The notes beneath the pieces are model-generated. The model saw only the letters and a list, made by a program, of their open reading frames with translations. It did not search any database and was not told the origin of the DNA. Positions 10,542 to 22,629 of a stretch of 64,000 nucleotides of DNA are shown here, piece by piece. The DNA lies in the NCBI GenBank assembly GCA_934045075.1, contig OW203751.1, positions 7,327,822 to 7,391,821 on the forward strand, in the 5' to 3' direction. Numbering within the stretch: position 1 is the first letter of the stretch; each line of letters begins with the position of its first letter. This DNA comes from Yponomeuta sedellus (lineage: Eukaryota > Arthropoda > Insecta > Lepidoptera > Yponomeutidae). The position numbers and the translations under genes are program-made.

Positions 10542-11858
10542 CTAAGAACCGTATTGGTCCAAAACCTCAAACATGACTGGTTTCAACTTAGTAGGCACAG
10601 TTTTGCCCCACACAAAATGGCAATGGCCCCAGTTTTCGTCCATTTCACTGTAATGAACTACATTCGGCAGCCCTGCTCTCAGCTTAGCGACGTCTTCAAT
10701 AACCGAAAGCATATCACCTCTGCTTGCTATAAGTGCTACTGGAGCCGTTATCTTAGTGATGTCGTACTCGGGTGGTTCTTCACTGCCGTAGACTCTTAAA
10801 TTGTCTTCCAAACCGTAGTCATATCTTCTAAACTTATTTATGTTCGCTCCCTGCCCAAGGTGGGCAAGGTTGTTACTTGACGTTGCACAAGTAAAGTGAC
10901 CGAACACTGTTTTAAAAACATCACTGCCTATTGTTCTCGGGTCACCTCCAGCAAGAATCATTACTGCTACACCACAAAGATCTTCAGTAACAAACTGGCA
11001 GATGAATTCTAATATTTTATCTGTTGGAGCGTCCCTTTGAAATAGCTCTCTGGTTCTCGTTATATCCAATGCTACTTTGATTTCCGGTGTGGCCGTAGCA
11101 ACCACCTTTAGCAAAATACTTTTCATATGATACAACCAAGCTATTGGAGCTAACGATATGGCTACAGTAAATTTTTCATTGTATTCTGGTTGAGACGAGG
11201 TTAGCACGTAGAACTCGGTCGTTCCTTGTGAGTGGCCGATGTAACTCACTTTTTGAGAGTCTGTAGCATCCAACACATAATCCACTATAGCTTTTAAGTC
11301 GTACATACCGTGTTCATCGTACGTAAAGTTCCAGTACTTTTCCGAGTGTGAATCAGCCGTATAGTAAAGGTGTTCTTTCGAATACCTGTTACCTCTGCTG
11401 TTTGGTAACCACACATCGTAACAGGCATCTGCTGCTAAGTATGCTAAGCCGGAGTCCGGACCAGAAACTATGAACGTGTCTGAACTATCGATAAATCCGT
11501 GCATCATTACAACTGGTGTTTTTTTGATTTCGCTGTTACAATTTTTACCTTTGATTCGGTACATCGTCAATATGTAGAAGTCATCTGTGATAACATTGTG
11601 TGTTTCTGTCGGGTATCCATATTTCCTCGTCAAACCTGTGAAATTCAGCGTAGTATCTTCGTTGTATCCAACAATTGTCTTCCAGTAGTCCTCATTTATG
11701 ATAGATATCGAGATGTTAGCTACATCGAATACCTTAGTATTAAACTTTTGAGCTTCAACTGGGTCTTTATTTGTATTATTTAAATCCTTTACTTCACTTT
11801 CAAGATTGAAATTTAATACAATTGGTACTACCAAAAGTAATCCCAAAATTGGCCACAT
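10542..11858 (-). CDS. Acid-lipase-type lipase (lipase copy 2)
   Basis: Predicted secreted lipase of the alpha/beta-hydrolase acid lipase (gastric/lingual lipase) family, 438 residues in one exon. The first about 16 residues (MWPILGLLLVVPIVLN) are a hydrophobic signal peptide. An N-terminal lid-associated region (about 60-100, with GYPTETHNVITDDFYIL) precedes the core. The oxyanion region is VVMMHGFIDSSD (about 116-127). The nucleophile is Ser210 in GHSQG, the likely acid is Asp382 in SRGDMLSV, and the likely His is His412 in WGHCHFVW. Length and motif order are normal for the family. It would hydrolyse acylglycerols or related esters outside the cell or in the gut lumen; this is inferred from family. 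The lack of introns is shared with its paralogues. Confidence 0.92.
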   Translation of the reverse strand: MWPILGLLLVVPIVLNFNLESEVKDLNNTNKDPVEAQKFNTKVFDVANISISIINEDYWKTIVGYNEDTTLNFTGLTRKYGYPTETHNVITDDFYILTMYRIKGKNCNSEIKKTPVVMMHGFIDSSDTFIVSGPDSGLAYLAADACYDVWLPNSRGNRYSKEHLYYTADSHSEKYWNFTYDEHGMYDLKAIVDYVLDATDSQKVSYIGHSQGTTEFYVLTSSQPEYNEKFTVAISLAPIAWLYHMKSILLKVVATATPEIKVALDITRTRELFQRDAPTDKILEFICQFVTEDLCGVAVMILAGGDPRTIGSDVFKTVFGHFTCATSSNNLAHLGQGANINKFRRYDYGLEDNLRVYGSEEPPEYDITKITAPVALIASRGDMLSVIEDVAKLRAGLPNVVHYSEMDENWGHCHFVWGKTVPTKLKPVMFEVLDQYGS

Positions 11859-11918
11859 TATTTCCTAGCACGATAGCCTAGTGGCGATGTCCTTTCGTCA
11901 CTGATAAAAATACAACTT

Positions 11919-11956
11919 GACTGCACCGTTTTCTTATTCGCCACTTGTATAAACAA
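11919..11956 (-). promoter_or_regulatory. Probable core promoter of lipase copy 2
   Basis: On the minus strand a TATACAAG box (plus 11944-11951) lies 29 nt upstream of an initiator-like CAGTC (plus 11919-11923), a standard TATA-initiator spacing, and about 86 nt upstream of the ATG. The TATA-like box overlaps the conserved CACTTGTATAAACAA motif. Confidence 0.45.
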
Positions 11957-12139
11957 ACGACATGTTTATACAAGATTTCGTGGTGCATCAAGTTCACATT
12001 ACGTTCCTGACTATATACCTATAAGAAAATTGCATTCTGAGCATGTTAGCAGGCTGCCTAGATTCGGCCTACATGCGCCAGCCTGCATGTACCGTCAAAT
12101 GTGTAAAGTTGAATGTAATTGTAATGTATGATGTGTAGA

Positions 12140-13418
<1,279 letters not shown>

Positions 13419-13518
13419 ACCAATATCTTGAGGGAATGTTCTTTTTATTGTGAAAAACAGTTATTGCTTAGGCTCTTACAGCACAGTGTTTTGTTCACGT
13501 CATTTGAATTTATTTTTC

Positions 13519-13577
13519 GGTGAAAACCGAAGCCTACTCTAGAACCCGAGGTATATTCTAAAAGCCAACAGACCATT
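13519..13577. repeat. Half copy of the 6429 MITE
   Basis: Matches the right arm and flanking interior of the MITE at 6429-6629 (CCGAGGTATATTCTAAAAGC...ACAGACC). The other arm is missing. Confidence 0.55.
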
Positions 13578-14034
13578 ATTTTCGCGATTCTCAACCTTGG
13601 TTTGGCCGTAAAGTGTAAATCCAAATTCAAAGAAATAGGAAGTTCTAAACATAACATTGAAAAATGTCATCTAATGCGTTACATAAATGAATAGATTCCT
13701 TGATATTGTTTGTTTATGCTTTGTAATGTTGTATAACTTTTATAAATAATATAAAAACTGGAACGACTTCAACTGTTGCTTCATTTGTAGATAGGTACTG
13801 TTATTTTATAATAAAACAGAAAAACTGGATTAAAACGAATAAGCAAGTATAATAGTCAGATCTAGTCAACGTGTGAGGTGGTAATGATGAAAATGAGGGA
13901 AATTTCGAAATGTGTCACGTAATTTAAATATTTGAAAATTATAGATAGAAAAAGACATATAAAAAATGGTGTGGTACAGCTTAAGGTGCTTGGGGGTGCC
14001 GACTAGCGCCACCAATGGAAAAATTGGAAAAACA
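13578..14034. other. Intergenic, no gene seen
   Basis: AT-rich spacer between the AGGC array and the tRNA-like repeats. I found no coding or repeat structure beyond short A/T runs. Confidence 0.45.
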
Positions 14035-14074
14035 AGTTATGATTTTTTTCCACCAATGGAAAAAAATCATAACT
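14035..14074. repeat. Perfect 18-bp hairpin
   Basis: Arms AGTTATGATTTTTTTCCA and its exact complement, loop CCAA. One arm sequence is a dispersed repeat also at about 1700 and 2545, so the hairpin looks like a local inverted duplication. Confidence 0.8.
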
Positions 14075-14104
14075 TATATTCTTTTTAATGCACTAATCCT
14101 TGCT

Positions 14105-14589
14105 AAATAGGTTTTTAAATTGTCCTTAAAAACCTATTTAAAGGATAAAAATTCCACCCATGCCGGGACTCGAACCCGCCACCTCTGGCTATTCATGCCA
14201 GCGCTCTCACAACTGAGCTAATGGGCGACTTACCGGCACTAGTGAAATTTCGAACCTCTTTACAATAGGTACTTTCTGTATTACGTACAGGCAGCGACAT
14301 CTGGCTGAAGTAATTTGCATCACTTGCAGCCCCGAGTACCTACTTTGCAGTTAGGTTTTACATCGGAACGATATCGCTGTACCCACATGATTATATTCTT
14401 TTTGTTGCACTAACCCGTGCTAAGGACAATTTTAGAAACCTATTTATAGGCTAAAAATAAATTCCGCCCATGCCGGGACTCGAACCCGTGACCTCTGGCT
14501 AACCGTACCAGCGCTCTCCCAACTGAGCTAATGGGTAAGTGCCGGCATCAGCGAAATTTCGAACCTCTTTACAATATTCTCTGTATTAT
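14105..14589 (-). repeat. Two tandem tRNA-like family T units
   Basis: Two minus-strand tRNA-like cores (about 14155-14228 and 14465-14538) are separated by the family body of about 240 bp. The second ends directly against the stop codon of lipase copy 3, so the 3' UTR of that gene lies in the repeat. Confidence 0.75.
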
Positions 14590-15951
14590 TTAAGTGTATT
14601 TGTTTAAAAGTTCAAACACACCCGGTGCTAATTTCTTCGGTACTGTTTTACCCCACGTATAATGACCATGGCCCCAGCTTCCATCCAGTTCTTTGTAATG
14701 AACCACATTAGGCAGCTTCGCCCTGAGCGTAGCTACATCTTCAACCACAGACAAAAGATCACCCCTACTTGCTATGAGTGCCACTGGCGCTGTGATCTTG
14801 GTAACGTCATAATCAGGAGGTTCCATACTGCCATAGACTTTTACATTTACGTCCGCACCATGGTCGTATCTCCTAAACTTGTTTATGTTTATTCCCTGCC
14901 CGTAATGGGCAAGGTTCGTACTGGAAGTCGCACAAGGATAGTGGCCGAAAACAGTCTTGAAAATATCACTGCCTATAGTTTTTGGGTCGCCACCAGAAAA
15001 TATCATTATAGCCACACTACAGAGGTTGTTCGGCAAAAACTGGCAAAGGTACTTCATAATTTTGTCCATGGGGGCATTTCTTTGGAATATTTCTCTAACT
15101 CTCATTATGTCTAGTGCAGTTTTCAGCTCTGTTGTGGCAAAAGCTGCCAGCCTGATCAGAGGGCTTCTTATGTGATGCATCCAAGATATTGGAGCTAATG
15201 TTACAGCTATAGCAAATTTTGCATTATACTCCGGTCGAGTCGAGGTTAACACGTAGAAATTGGTCGTGCCTTGAGAATGACCAATGTAGCTCACTTGTTG
15301 AGAATTTGTTGCGTTCAGTACGTAATCCACTATAGCCTTTAAGTCGTACATACCGTGTTCATCGAACGTAAAATTCCAGTACTTTTCTGAATGTGAATCA
15401 GCTTTATAGTAAACGTGTCCTCTTGAGTACCTGTTACCTCGATGGTTCGGTAACCACACATCGTAACAGGCATCTGATATCAAATACGCCAAACTAAAGT
15501 TCGGTCCAGAAACTATGAACGTGTCAGAACTAGCAGCCAAGCCATGCATCATTATGACTGGTTTCTTTTTCATTTCACCATTGCAGTTTTTACTTTTCAC
15601 TATCCGATAAATCGTCAGTATGTAAAAGTCGTCTGTGGTGACGTCGTGCGTTTCCGACTGGTATCCGTGTTTGGTAATCAAAGTCGTGAAGTCTACTGTA
15701 GTATCTGAATTGTAACCAACGCTTTGGCTCCAGTAGTTCTTGTTTACAATCGTTAAGGACATACCTTCGGCTTCTGTTGTTGAGAGTCCATTGAGAACTT
15801 TGATTGTGCTGTATTGTGTATTATCGTCTGAGTCTTCGTTTACATCAGGGTCCATCCCCTTATCTTCATTCATTTCAGGGTAGCTCTCAGAGCTATTTAG
15901 AACACTGGCTAATGTGAAGTAAAATACAAATAAGAACTTCATATCTTTCAT
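14590..15951 (-). CDS. Acid-lipase-type lipase (lipase copy 3)
   Basis: Single-exon lipase of 453 residues, same family as the neighbours but the most divergent of the cluster. Residues 5-23 form a signal peptide (FLFVFYFTLASVL), followed by an acidic linker (about 25-45, rich in Asp/Glu/Asn) not present in the others. Core motifs: VIMMHGLAASSD (about 132-143), Ser226 in GHSQG, Asp398 in SRGDLLSV, and His428 in WGHGHYTW. All triad residues are present. Expected role is extracellular ester or acylglycerol hydrolysis, by family. The first ATG is used because it directly precedes the hydrophobic leader; a second Met three codons later is equally possible. The 3' end abuts two tRNA-like repeats. 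Confidence 0.92.
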   Translation of the reverse strand: MKDMKFLFVFYFTLASVLNSSESYPEMNEDKGMDPDVNEDSDDNTQYSTIKVLNGLSTTEAEGMSLTIVNKNYWSQSVGYNSDTTVDFTTLITKHGYQSETHDVTTDDFYILTIYRIVKSKNCNGEMKKKPVIMMHGLAASSDTFIVSGPNFSLAYLISDACYDVWLPNHRGNRYSRGHVYYKADSHSEKYWNFTFDEHGMYDLKAIVDYVLNATNSQQVSYIGHSQGTTNFYVLTSTRPEYNAKFAIAVTLAPISWMHHIRSPLIRLAAFATTELKTALDIMRVREIFQRNAPMDKIMKYLCQFLPNNLCSVAIMIFSGGDPKTIGSDIFKTVFGHYPCATSSTNLAHYGQGININKFRRYDHGADVNVKVYGSMEPPDYDVTKITAPVALIASRGDLLSVVEDVATLRAKLPNVVHYKELDGSWGHGHYTWGKTVPKKLAPGVFELLNKYT

Positions 15952-16014
15952 TTACAGCGTTTAGTTTGGTTGGTCGTGCACGTTAGCATTGGTTTGAAAT
16001 GGAATACTGTATTA

Positions 16015-16022
16015 TTTTTATA
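16015..16022 (-). promoter_or_regulatory. TATA box of lipase copy 3
   Basis: TATAAAAA on the minus strand, 71 bp upstream of the ATG. No clear initiator was seen at the expected distance. The CACTTGT motif shared by the other copies is missing here. Confidence 0.4.
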
Positions 16023-16099
16023 TGTTTAACTGGTACAATATAACACTGGTTTGTCACAATCGCACTGCTATGATTGTGAAATACCAGCTCCGCTTTTAT

Positions 16100-17040
16100 T
16101 GTTTTATTGTGTTTAATTACTTCAGGTATAGGTAAGCCACTGAAAATATTTGCGATATTTAAAGTAAGTACAGTGCTAAACAAGAAATAAGTCTCGCGGA
16201 TGTACCTGCGCAGATGACCAAATTTTGGATGTGCGGCAAGTTGATCGACCAATCAGATAGTTTCGTTTTATGGCAGGCCGCGCCTTTGTTGCTATTGGTT
16301 GATTCAACGTCATCGATGCAGGTGACTATTAGTTTGGCAATATTAGCGTGAGCGAAATAGGTAGCGCTACTGCGGCAATCACTTCTGCACCTTAACCGTA
16401 TCGGTTAAAGATCATATTGAATGTACTTATAGCTTCGGGTACTTTCGTTACACTCCTTCCTAGTCTGCGCGAACGTAGATTCCCAAAGAGACATTTTTGA
16501 TGTGTAGTACTGTACATGGTTTTAAACTGTATTTTAGTGAAGTTATCGAACCGAAAAGATAGGTGTCGAAAGACAAACGAAAAATGATTAAAAAAGGTAC
16601 CTAATAACTTCGAAATAGCAAAGAAACTACCGTTCATACTAAAGTTACCACGTATAAGATGTATGGAACAACTGATGTTTTCTTGCAATTTCGTAGTTTT
16701 TGAAGTTTCTCAAAGCCCTCCGGACGACTTTGACATTTTCTTAAACTCGACTCTTTACAAACTCGTCTCTTTTTTAACTAGCCATCTCTTCACCTTGTCT
16801 CTTGTTTAAAAATGACTCTTTTCTAATTCGTCTCTTCTTTACATTGCCGTTTTCTTACTTGTTCTCTCTTTTAAACTTGTCTCTTTCCTAAGTTGACTCC
16901 TTCCTAATTCGTTTCAAGTAAAACTTGGTGTTTTGCTTAGTCGCTGTTTTAACTTTAAGCTTGGTAGTTGAGTTCCCTCCGGATGATCGATTAAAACCTA
17001 CTTGAATGATACGCCTTCTTGATGTTTGTTGATGTTGTTT
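16100..17040. other. Intergenic, no gene seen
   Basis: No coding motif. Between 16700 and 16920 the plus strand is pyrimidine-rich with irregular repeats of the type CTCTTTNNTAACTYGTC, a decayed low-complexity region. Confidence 0.45.
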
Positions 17041-17048
17041 CATTGCTA

Positions 17049-17295
17049 CAGTCTATTTATTCTTACTAGTCCATTTTATTGAACAACATTCTACACGTAA
17101 ATTATGATTTTTTAGTCGAAAACTGCCATATTCCCATAAATGAGGTAATCGGAGAGACTATTTTAGACAACACGCTGCCAATTTTATAAAGAAAGTTTTT
17201 GACTCGCCAGAAAATATGTAGTTTTGGCATCAAATATCAATTTTGAGGTTAGAATCTTGTTTACTACATTGGACAAGTAAGGATATAAGGATATA
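17049..17295. mobile_element. Tc1/mariner-type MITE, older copy
   Basis: Starts after TA with CAGTCTATTTATTCTTACT and matches the clean copy at 32666-32933 along its length. The right end is decayed (GGACAAGTAAGGATATAAGG). Confidence 0.6.
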
Positions 17296-17319
17296 TATAG
17301 TTACTTGCTCCAAAAACGG

Positions 17320-17420
17320 CGTCTGTCTCTTCGAATTTGTCAGCAAAGAGCGTGACAAAACGTTGCTTAAGTATTTAAGTAGTGAAATTCACAATTTAGA
17401 AACCGGCCATAAGAGTGGTA
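17320..17420. repeat. Family Q MITE fragment
   Basis: Right half of the MITE seen complete at 24187 and 31918 (TCAGCAAAGAGCGTGACA ... TTAAGTATTTAAGTAG ... TTTAGAAACCGGCC). It lies against the GAAA array. Confidence 0.5.
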
Positions 17421-17495
17421 TAGTTCTGACTAGAGCGAGAAAGAGGAAGATATTCGAGTGCGTGCAGGCACTTATTTGTTTACATTATCGTTTTG

Positions 17496-17815
<320 letters not shown>

Positions 17816-18140
17816 ATTTATTTGAAAAATTATTTGACGATACAATACTCAAAAACACAAAATCACGCAACATAATACAACAATCAGCAGAAAACACAAA
17901 CTGGTGACGGTAGAAAATACAAGTAAAGTAAACAGTTTAAGTAAACAGTTAAAACAGAGACAAACTTACAAAAATCTAAATATCAAACAAAATATCGGGA
18001 AGTTTTAAGTGTTGAGTCCCCAAAATGGGCCCGACTCAGCATAATGTTGCAACCGAGAGATCAGTTGCAACGCTGATTTTCAGTCGGGTCCATACTGCGG
18101 TTAGTAATGTACGTGTATTTGATTTATTAATTTGCGCCTA
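17816..18140 (-). repeat. Element G copy with a long GAAA tail
   Basis: Close match to 9740-10012. On the minus strand the element ends in the (TTTC)n run. No coding. Confidence 0.65.
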
Positions 18141-19201
18141 ATGTGAACAAGAAGGAAAGACCATATTATATTTACTTAGATACTAAAAGATGTGCAGTGG
18201 TAGTGAGAGTAATAAATACGTATTGTTATCGGATAAAAAGAATAAATAATAAGTAGTATTAATACACAAATAAGATTATATTGCGAGTGTGCCCTGACAA
18301 ACGTAGAAAAACAAACGGTGGATCGATGAAGTTATTTGTGTGTGGAATGGTGATCTACGGATGGACCTACCCTATGTTCAAAATTGATCCACAATGCGTG
18401 AGTTAAGTCAGACCAACCTCTCCAAATGTTCTTCGTTGGCACTTCTTCTAAGTAGGCCTTGACGTCAATGGATTAATGCTGATGTATCAATACTTTTATT
18501 ATAAATAGTCTCAATACCTTAGAATAAGTAATATTGTATTAGTATAGACCCTAGTGGTAACTCTGTTCGATAAATAAATTATTTTTTATAAACTCCTCGG
18601 TCTTCAAAACTTAATTCGTGCGCCGTTAGTACGCTTTACCCAGGACCAGACACACGACAAGAAACTGAGGTGCGAGGCATCTGACAGCGGTATAAAGGTA
18701 TGCAACCTCATTCCCATTGGCGTATCTAGGGTTATTTTATAGGGGGGCCCCGGCTCCAAAACTTGATGACCTGCTAAATTAATACTCAACATATAGAGGC
18801 GGCAACAAATCAATGAAACATAATCAATATTACATTAAATTATATTATTATTAATTAGAAAGGAATAATCATCAATAATACAATTAAAACTTGAAATATA
18901 ATATAACATCAAATTAGATTATTATTAATTAAATGGAATTTTTATATGTATATGAAAGCAATATATATATAAGTATATATGTTCAAAAATTAAGTTTTGG
19001 TTGTGGAGTGGACAAGATTTAGGGTATGATTTAAGCTATCATCAATTCATTAAGTTTTGAATGTTTTAAATAATAAAGTTTGTCCGTAAAACAATAGATC
19101 TCTCATCAAAGTGTAGTCGCAAAACTATAAAAACAATTTCATAATAAATCACATATAATCATCGGGATACCTATATTATCAAGTATCAAATAAATAGGTT
19201 T
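18141..19201. other. Intergenic, no gene seen
   Basis: AT-rich sequence with short irregular A/T runs. No coding motif or clear repeat was recognised. Confidence 0.45.
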
Positions 19202-19205
19202 GTAC

Positions 19206-20157
19206 TGTGACGTAGCTGACCACGTCACCAGCCACACCACAAGCACCACGCAGGCACGGCGTGACAAGGCGCCAGCGGAGCGCGGCCCGCGGCGCGGGGC
19301 GCCGCATGCAGTGACGCCAGCAAGGACTGGCGGGAGGCGCGGCACGGCGGCGACGCGAATATAAAAGGCGCAGCGCTAGCTCAGTCGAGGTAACTTCTGA
19401 CAGTAAGGCCCGCCCATGTCTTACAATCCTCCACCAACCCGGGCTTGGCCCCCATGGTGGAGTATGGCCTAACCTTCGGGCTTCAGGACAGTCGGAGGGG
19501 ATCCCGATCTGTAGAGGGTTGAGGAGCAAGTGAGGGCACATCGGCTGATCGCCGGAAGCGGTACAGTGGTCCGCCTCTGTGGGCCCATCCGAGGTTAGCC
19601 GATGCCACTCACGAGATGTCCTAGGGCATGGCATGTTGGTTCGCCGATATTAGCCGGCCTAGGACATCTCGTGTGCCCACCTTAGCCTCTGGGTGTTGGC
19701 ACGTTGGGGTTCCCGATGGTGGCCACCCCAGATAATAGGGAATCCTGAGAGCGGTATGTTGGGGATCCCGATATCGGCCACTCCAGGATCATTGAGAGTC
19801 GTAGGTACCTCTCACCGGGAATAAGTACAGTAGTTAATAATAGTGAGCAAGTCGCCCCTAGTGTCCATCAGTAGTTAAGTTGTGTGAGTGTCGGTGTGTA
19901 ACAAAGACAGTGATAATACAGGGACAATGGTTAAAACCAGTGGTAGGTTAAGTGAGAGACAATTTGAGTGTGTAGGATTAGTTATGTAAATATTAGGTCT
20001 GTGTATATTAAATGGTGTCGGTTTTTGGAATCCAAGCGTAGTCATTTGTGAGTAGTCCCCATAGGCATCCTTGAAAGCGCCAACCCGGGTAGTATTTCAC
20101 CGGGTCGCGCAGAAACCTAGCCCCTCAGGCAGAGCACCTCAAGAGGTTAGTGTTACA
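19206..20157 (+). mobile_element. Candidate solo LTR
   Basis: Begins TGTGAC and ends GTTACA (a short imperfect inverted repeat with TG...CA ends) and is flanked by GTAC on both sides (19202-19205 and 20158-20161). Inside are a GC-rich segment (19215-19390), a TATAAAAG box at 19360-19367 and TCAGT at 19381-19385. A piece shared with the 3' half of the 5S-like SINE family lies at 19388-19500. No retroviral coding lies on either side, hence solo. A 4-bp duplication is short enough that chance is not excluded. Confidence 0.5.
19360..19385 (+). promoter_or_regulatory. TATA box and initiator-like site in the candidate LTR
   Basis: TATAAAAGG is followed 23 nt later by the A of TCAGT, somewhat shorter than the usual spacing, within a GC-rich block. 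It would drive transcription to the right. Confidence 0.4.
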
Positions 20158-20448
20158 GTACTTATTTTAATAGGTTTGTCCTGATAACTGTATAATCAAA
20201 TGAAGGAAAAACGGTCATTAACAAAATAAAATAGGTATGTAACTTAAAAAAACGATAAACATCCAGAAAAAGAATGTTTTTGTGCCTATGAATTTAACTA
20301 CCATCTTACATTATGTACTTGTATACTGGTTGTACCTATTGTTGTTTCTAGGTATATCTACATCTGCGGTAGTTTTATTTACACACTGTAAATATTTATC
20401 AAGTTTCAATTATTATTTAGATATTAGTACCTAAGTAGTATAATTATA

Positions 20449-21870
20449 TTACGAGGGGAGATCAAAAAGTAGTGAGAACGTGAGTGATGTGAGTGAGTGC
20501 ATTCTTCTTGGTAAGAAAAAAACATACTGGCAGGCTTAGCTCAGATACATAATATAACTGTAATTTTAATAAAGAAAAAATCTTCGATTCTCTTTTCTTT
20601 CTGTCCTTTGTTTGCTTTGTATCGTAACGTGTTCTCGAAAATGGAGAAAAACGAAGTGCCAGCCGTTATATACCTCTGTTTAAAAAAAATAACGAAGCAA
20701 GAGATTCATTTCGATTTGGAGGCAAAATTAGGAGAGTCTGCTGCGCCGTATCCCACTGTCGCAAAGTAGGCTTCTCAATTTATTTGGAGTAGGGAGAACG
20801 AGCATGGAAGACGAACATCGTTGCGGCCGTCCATCGACGTCAGTCACCCAAGAAAATGTTGCTAAAGTCGAGAAAATTGTATTGAGTGACGTATATGTCT
20901 GTAAAACATATTAGAAACAAAATTGATCTTAGTCTTTTACTCTTTTTTATGTAAAGTAAATAATAAATTATTTATCACCAAATGAATTAAGTCACATGCA
21001 TGAAATCATTGTGATATAACAAACATATTTTTTTTCTTTTTGTAATGCATGCAGGGCAATACGGCTTTTTTTCTTAGCATATTGTGTGTTTAGTTTTATC
21101 TTATGTCAGTTTTAATTTCTGAACCGATAATAAATATATTTCATTTTCATTTTCAGAAGAGTTACCATCCGATACTTAATTCAAGAAACGGACATTCTAT
21201 ATACAAATACAAATACTAATTAAAAAGAAATAATTCTTTATTTCGTTAACCTAACTACATACATTGAGGACATCTACTTGTAAGTATAAAAATACCTGTA
21301 GCAGTAGACACCGCTCTTCCACAACTAGGATAGTGTTGTAATAATAGTGAATGAGACAATACTAATGTATTGTCTCATTCACTATTATTACAACACTATC
21401 CTATCAACATTATCTTTTACTTATACAATGAATTTGAATATGGAAGTATTCATCATTCCATATTGAAACAATCTTTGAATATGAGAAAAGTCTCCGCAAG
21501 ATACCCATCTTGAATGCTAACCGACAGTCAGAAACAAAATTGACTTGACATAACGAAGATATTGTTGGACAAGTTTCAAGAAGATTCTGAAAACTTTTTG
21601 TCTCGTTTCGTAACAATGGAGGAAACATGGGTCCAATTTTGATCCAGAGACACAACAGCATCTTCGCAGTGGAAACCATCACCGACCCCGAAGAAGTTTT
21701 GTGCCGTGGCATCGGCTGGCAAAGTTTTGGCCTCAATATTTTGGGAGTCAGAAGGGATATTGTTGATTGATTACCTGGAGCGTGGAACCACTATTACAGG
21801 CTAATATTATGCAGCTTTAATTCGCAAGTTAAGAAATGCCATAAAAGAATTAAAGATATAGGTCTTTATG
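20449..21870 (+). pseudogene. Mariner-like transposase remnant
   Basis: The left end TTACGAGGGGAGATC followed by AAAAAGTA is a typical mariner terminal repeat start. From 20641 the plus frame gives the mariner N-terminus (MEKNE..AVIYLCLKK, KQEIHFDLEAKLGES), with the helix-turn-helix continuing to about 20900 and broken by stops. From about 21590 the catalytic part follows (VTMEETWVQF, then KVLASIFWESEGILLIDYLE), with a stop near 21640. Some 600 bp of unrelated sequence, including a perfect hairpin, sits between the two halves. It is not functional. Confidence 0.8.
21326..21403. repeat. Perfect 37-bp hairpin
   Basis: The left arm 21326-21362 is the exact reverse complement of the right arm 21367-21403; the loop is TAAT. 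It lies within the broken mariner copy. Confidence 0.95.
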
Positions 21871-21999
21871 TAAGTAAGAAATGTGTTCCCAAATTATCGA
21901 AGAGGATTTAAAAATCTTTCTCATGCCTACTATAAAATTATTTGGTTGCAAAATAATTCTTTTCCATAAATTCCTAACTCACTAAGATCACTATTTTCA

Positions 22000-22610
22000 C
22001 AAAAACTCAACTACCGAGGCCTTATTCTTCGTCTTGTAGAAGAGAGCAATCAGATGCATCTATAAGCTAGGCAGTAGAGATTCGTTAAGAGATTTCTATA
22101 GAAACAAACATCCTGACAGTTGCCAGCCAGAATATCTATGAAGTTTTATGTATGTCAGGAAAAATTAGCAACTTTAAAACTGCAGGTACCCAACACAATG
22201 TAAATATTAGAAATAAATATAAACTTTTGATCGCAAGATTTAGGCTGGCAAACGTTAAAATACATCGTTCATGCGTATACGTTTCTATAATAAAATCCCT
22301 GAAGATATATTAAGTTTGACTGAAACGCGGTTCAAAAAATGTGTAAAGTACACTTTGTGCCAAAAGGGCTACTATAATATTAAGGATTATTTAGATGACA
22401 ATGATGTCTGGAATTAAAGCATGTAAAATGCATGAGTTTTGTAAAAATTGTGTAAACTCTGTTAAGTAAGGACTTTGAAAAGACCAAGTTTGGAGTTTTT
22501 TTGTCCATTTTTTCTCCGAAATGATGTAGATTTTGAAATGGACACCTAGTTTGACTTGTAACGTTCATTAAGCCACAGTATTTTTTCATTACATTTCATT
22601 AACACCACAA
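22000..22610 (+). pseudogene. Jockey/CR1-like LINE, 3' end of ORF2 and 3' UTR
   Basis: The plus strand codes, with stops and shifts, for the C-terminal end of a non-LTR reverse transcriptase (about 22290-22420: FYNKIPEDILSLTETRFKK followed by CQKGYYNIKDYLDDNDVW). The 3' UTR that follows (TTGTCCATTTTTTCTCC) is shared with 60742-61020. It ends about 20 bp from the stop of lipase copy 4. Confidence 0.75.
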
Positions 22611-22629
22611 AAAATATAATTAAAATTCG

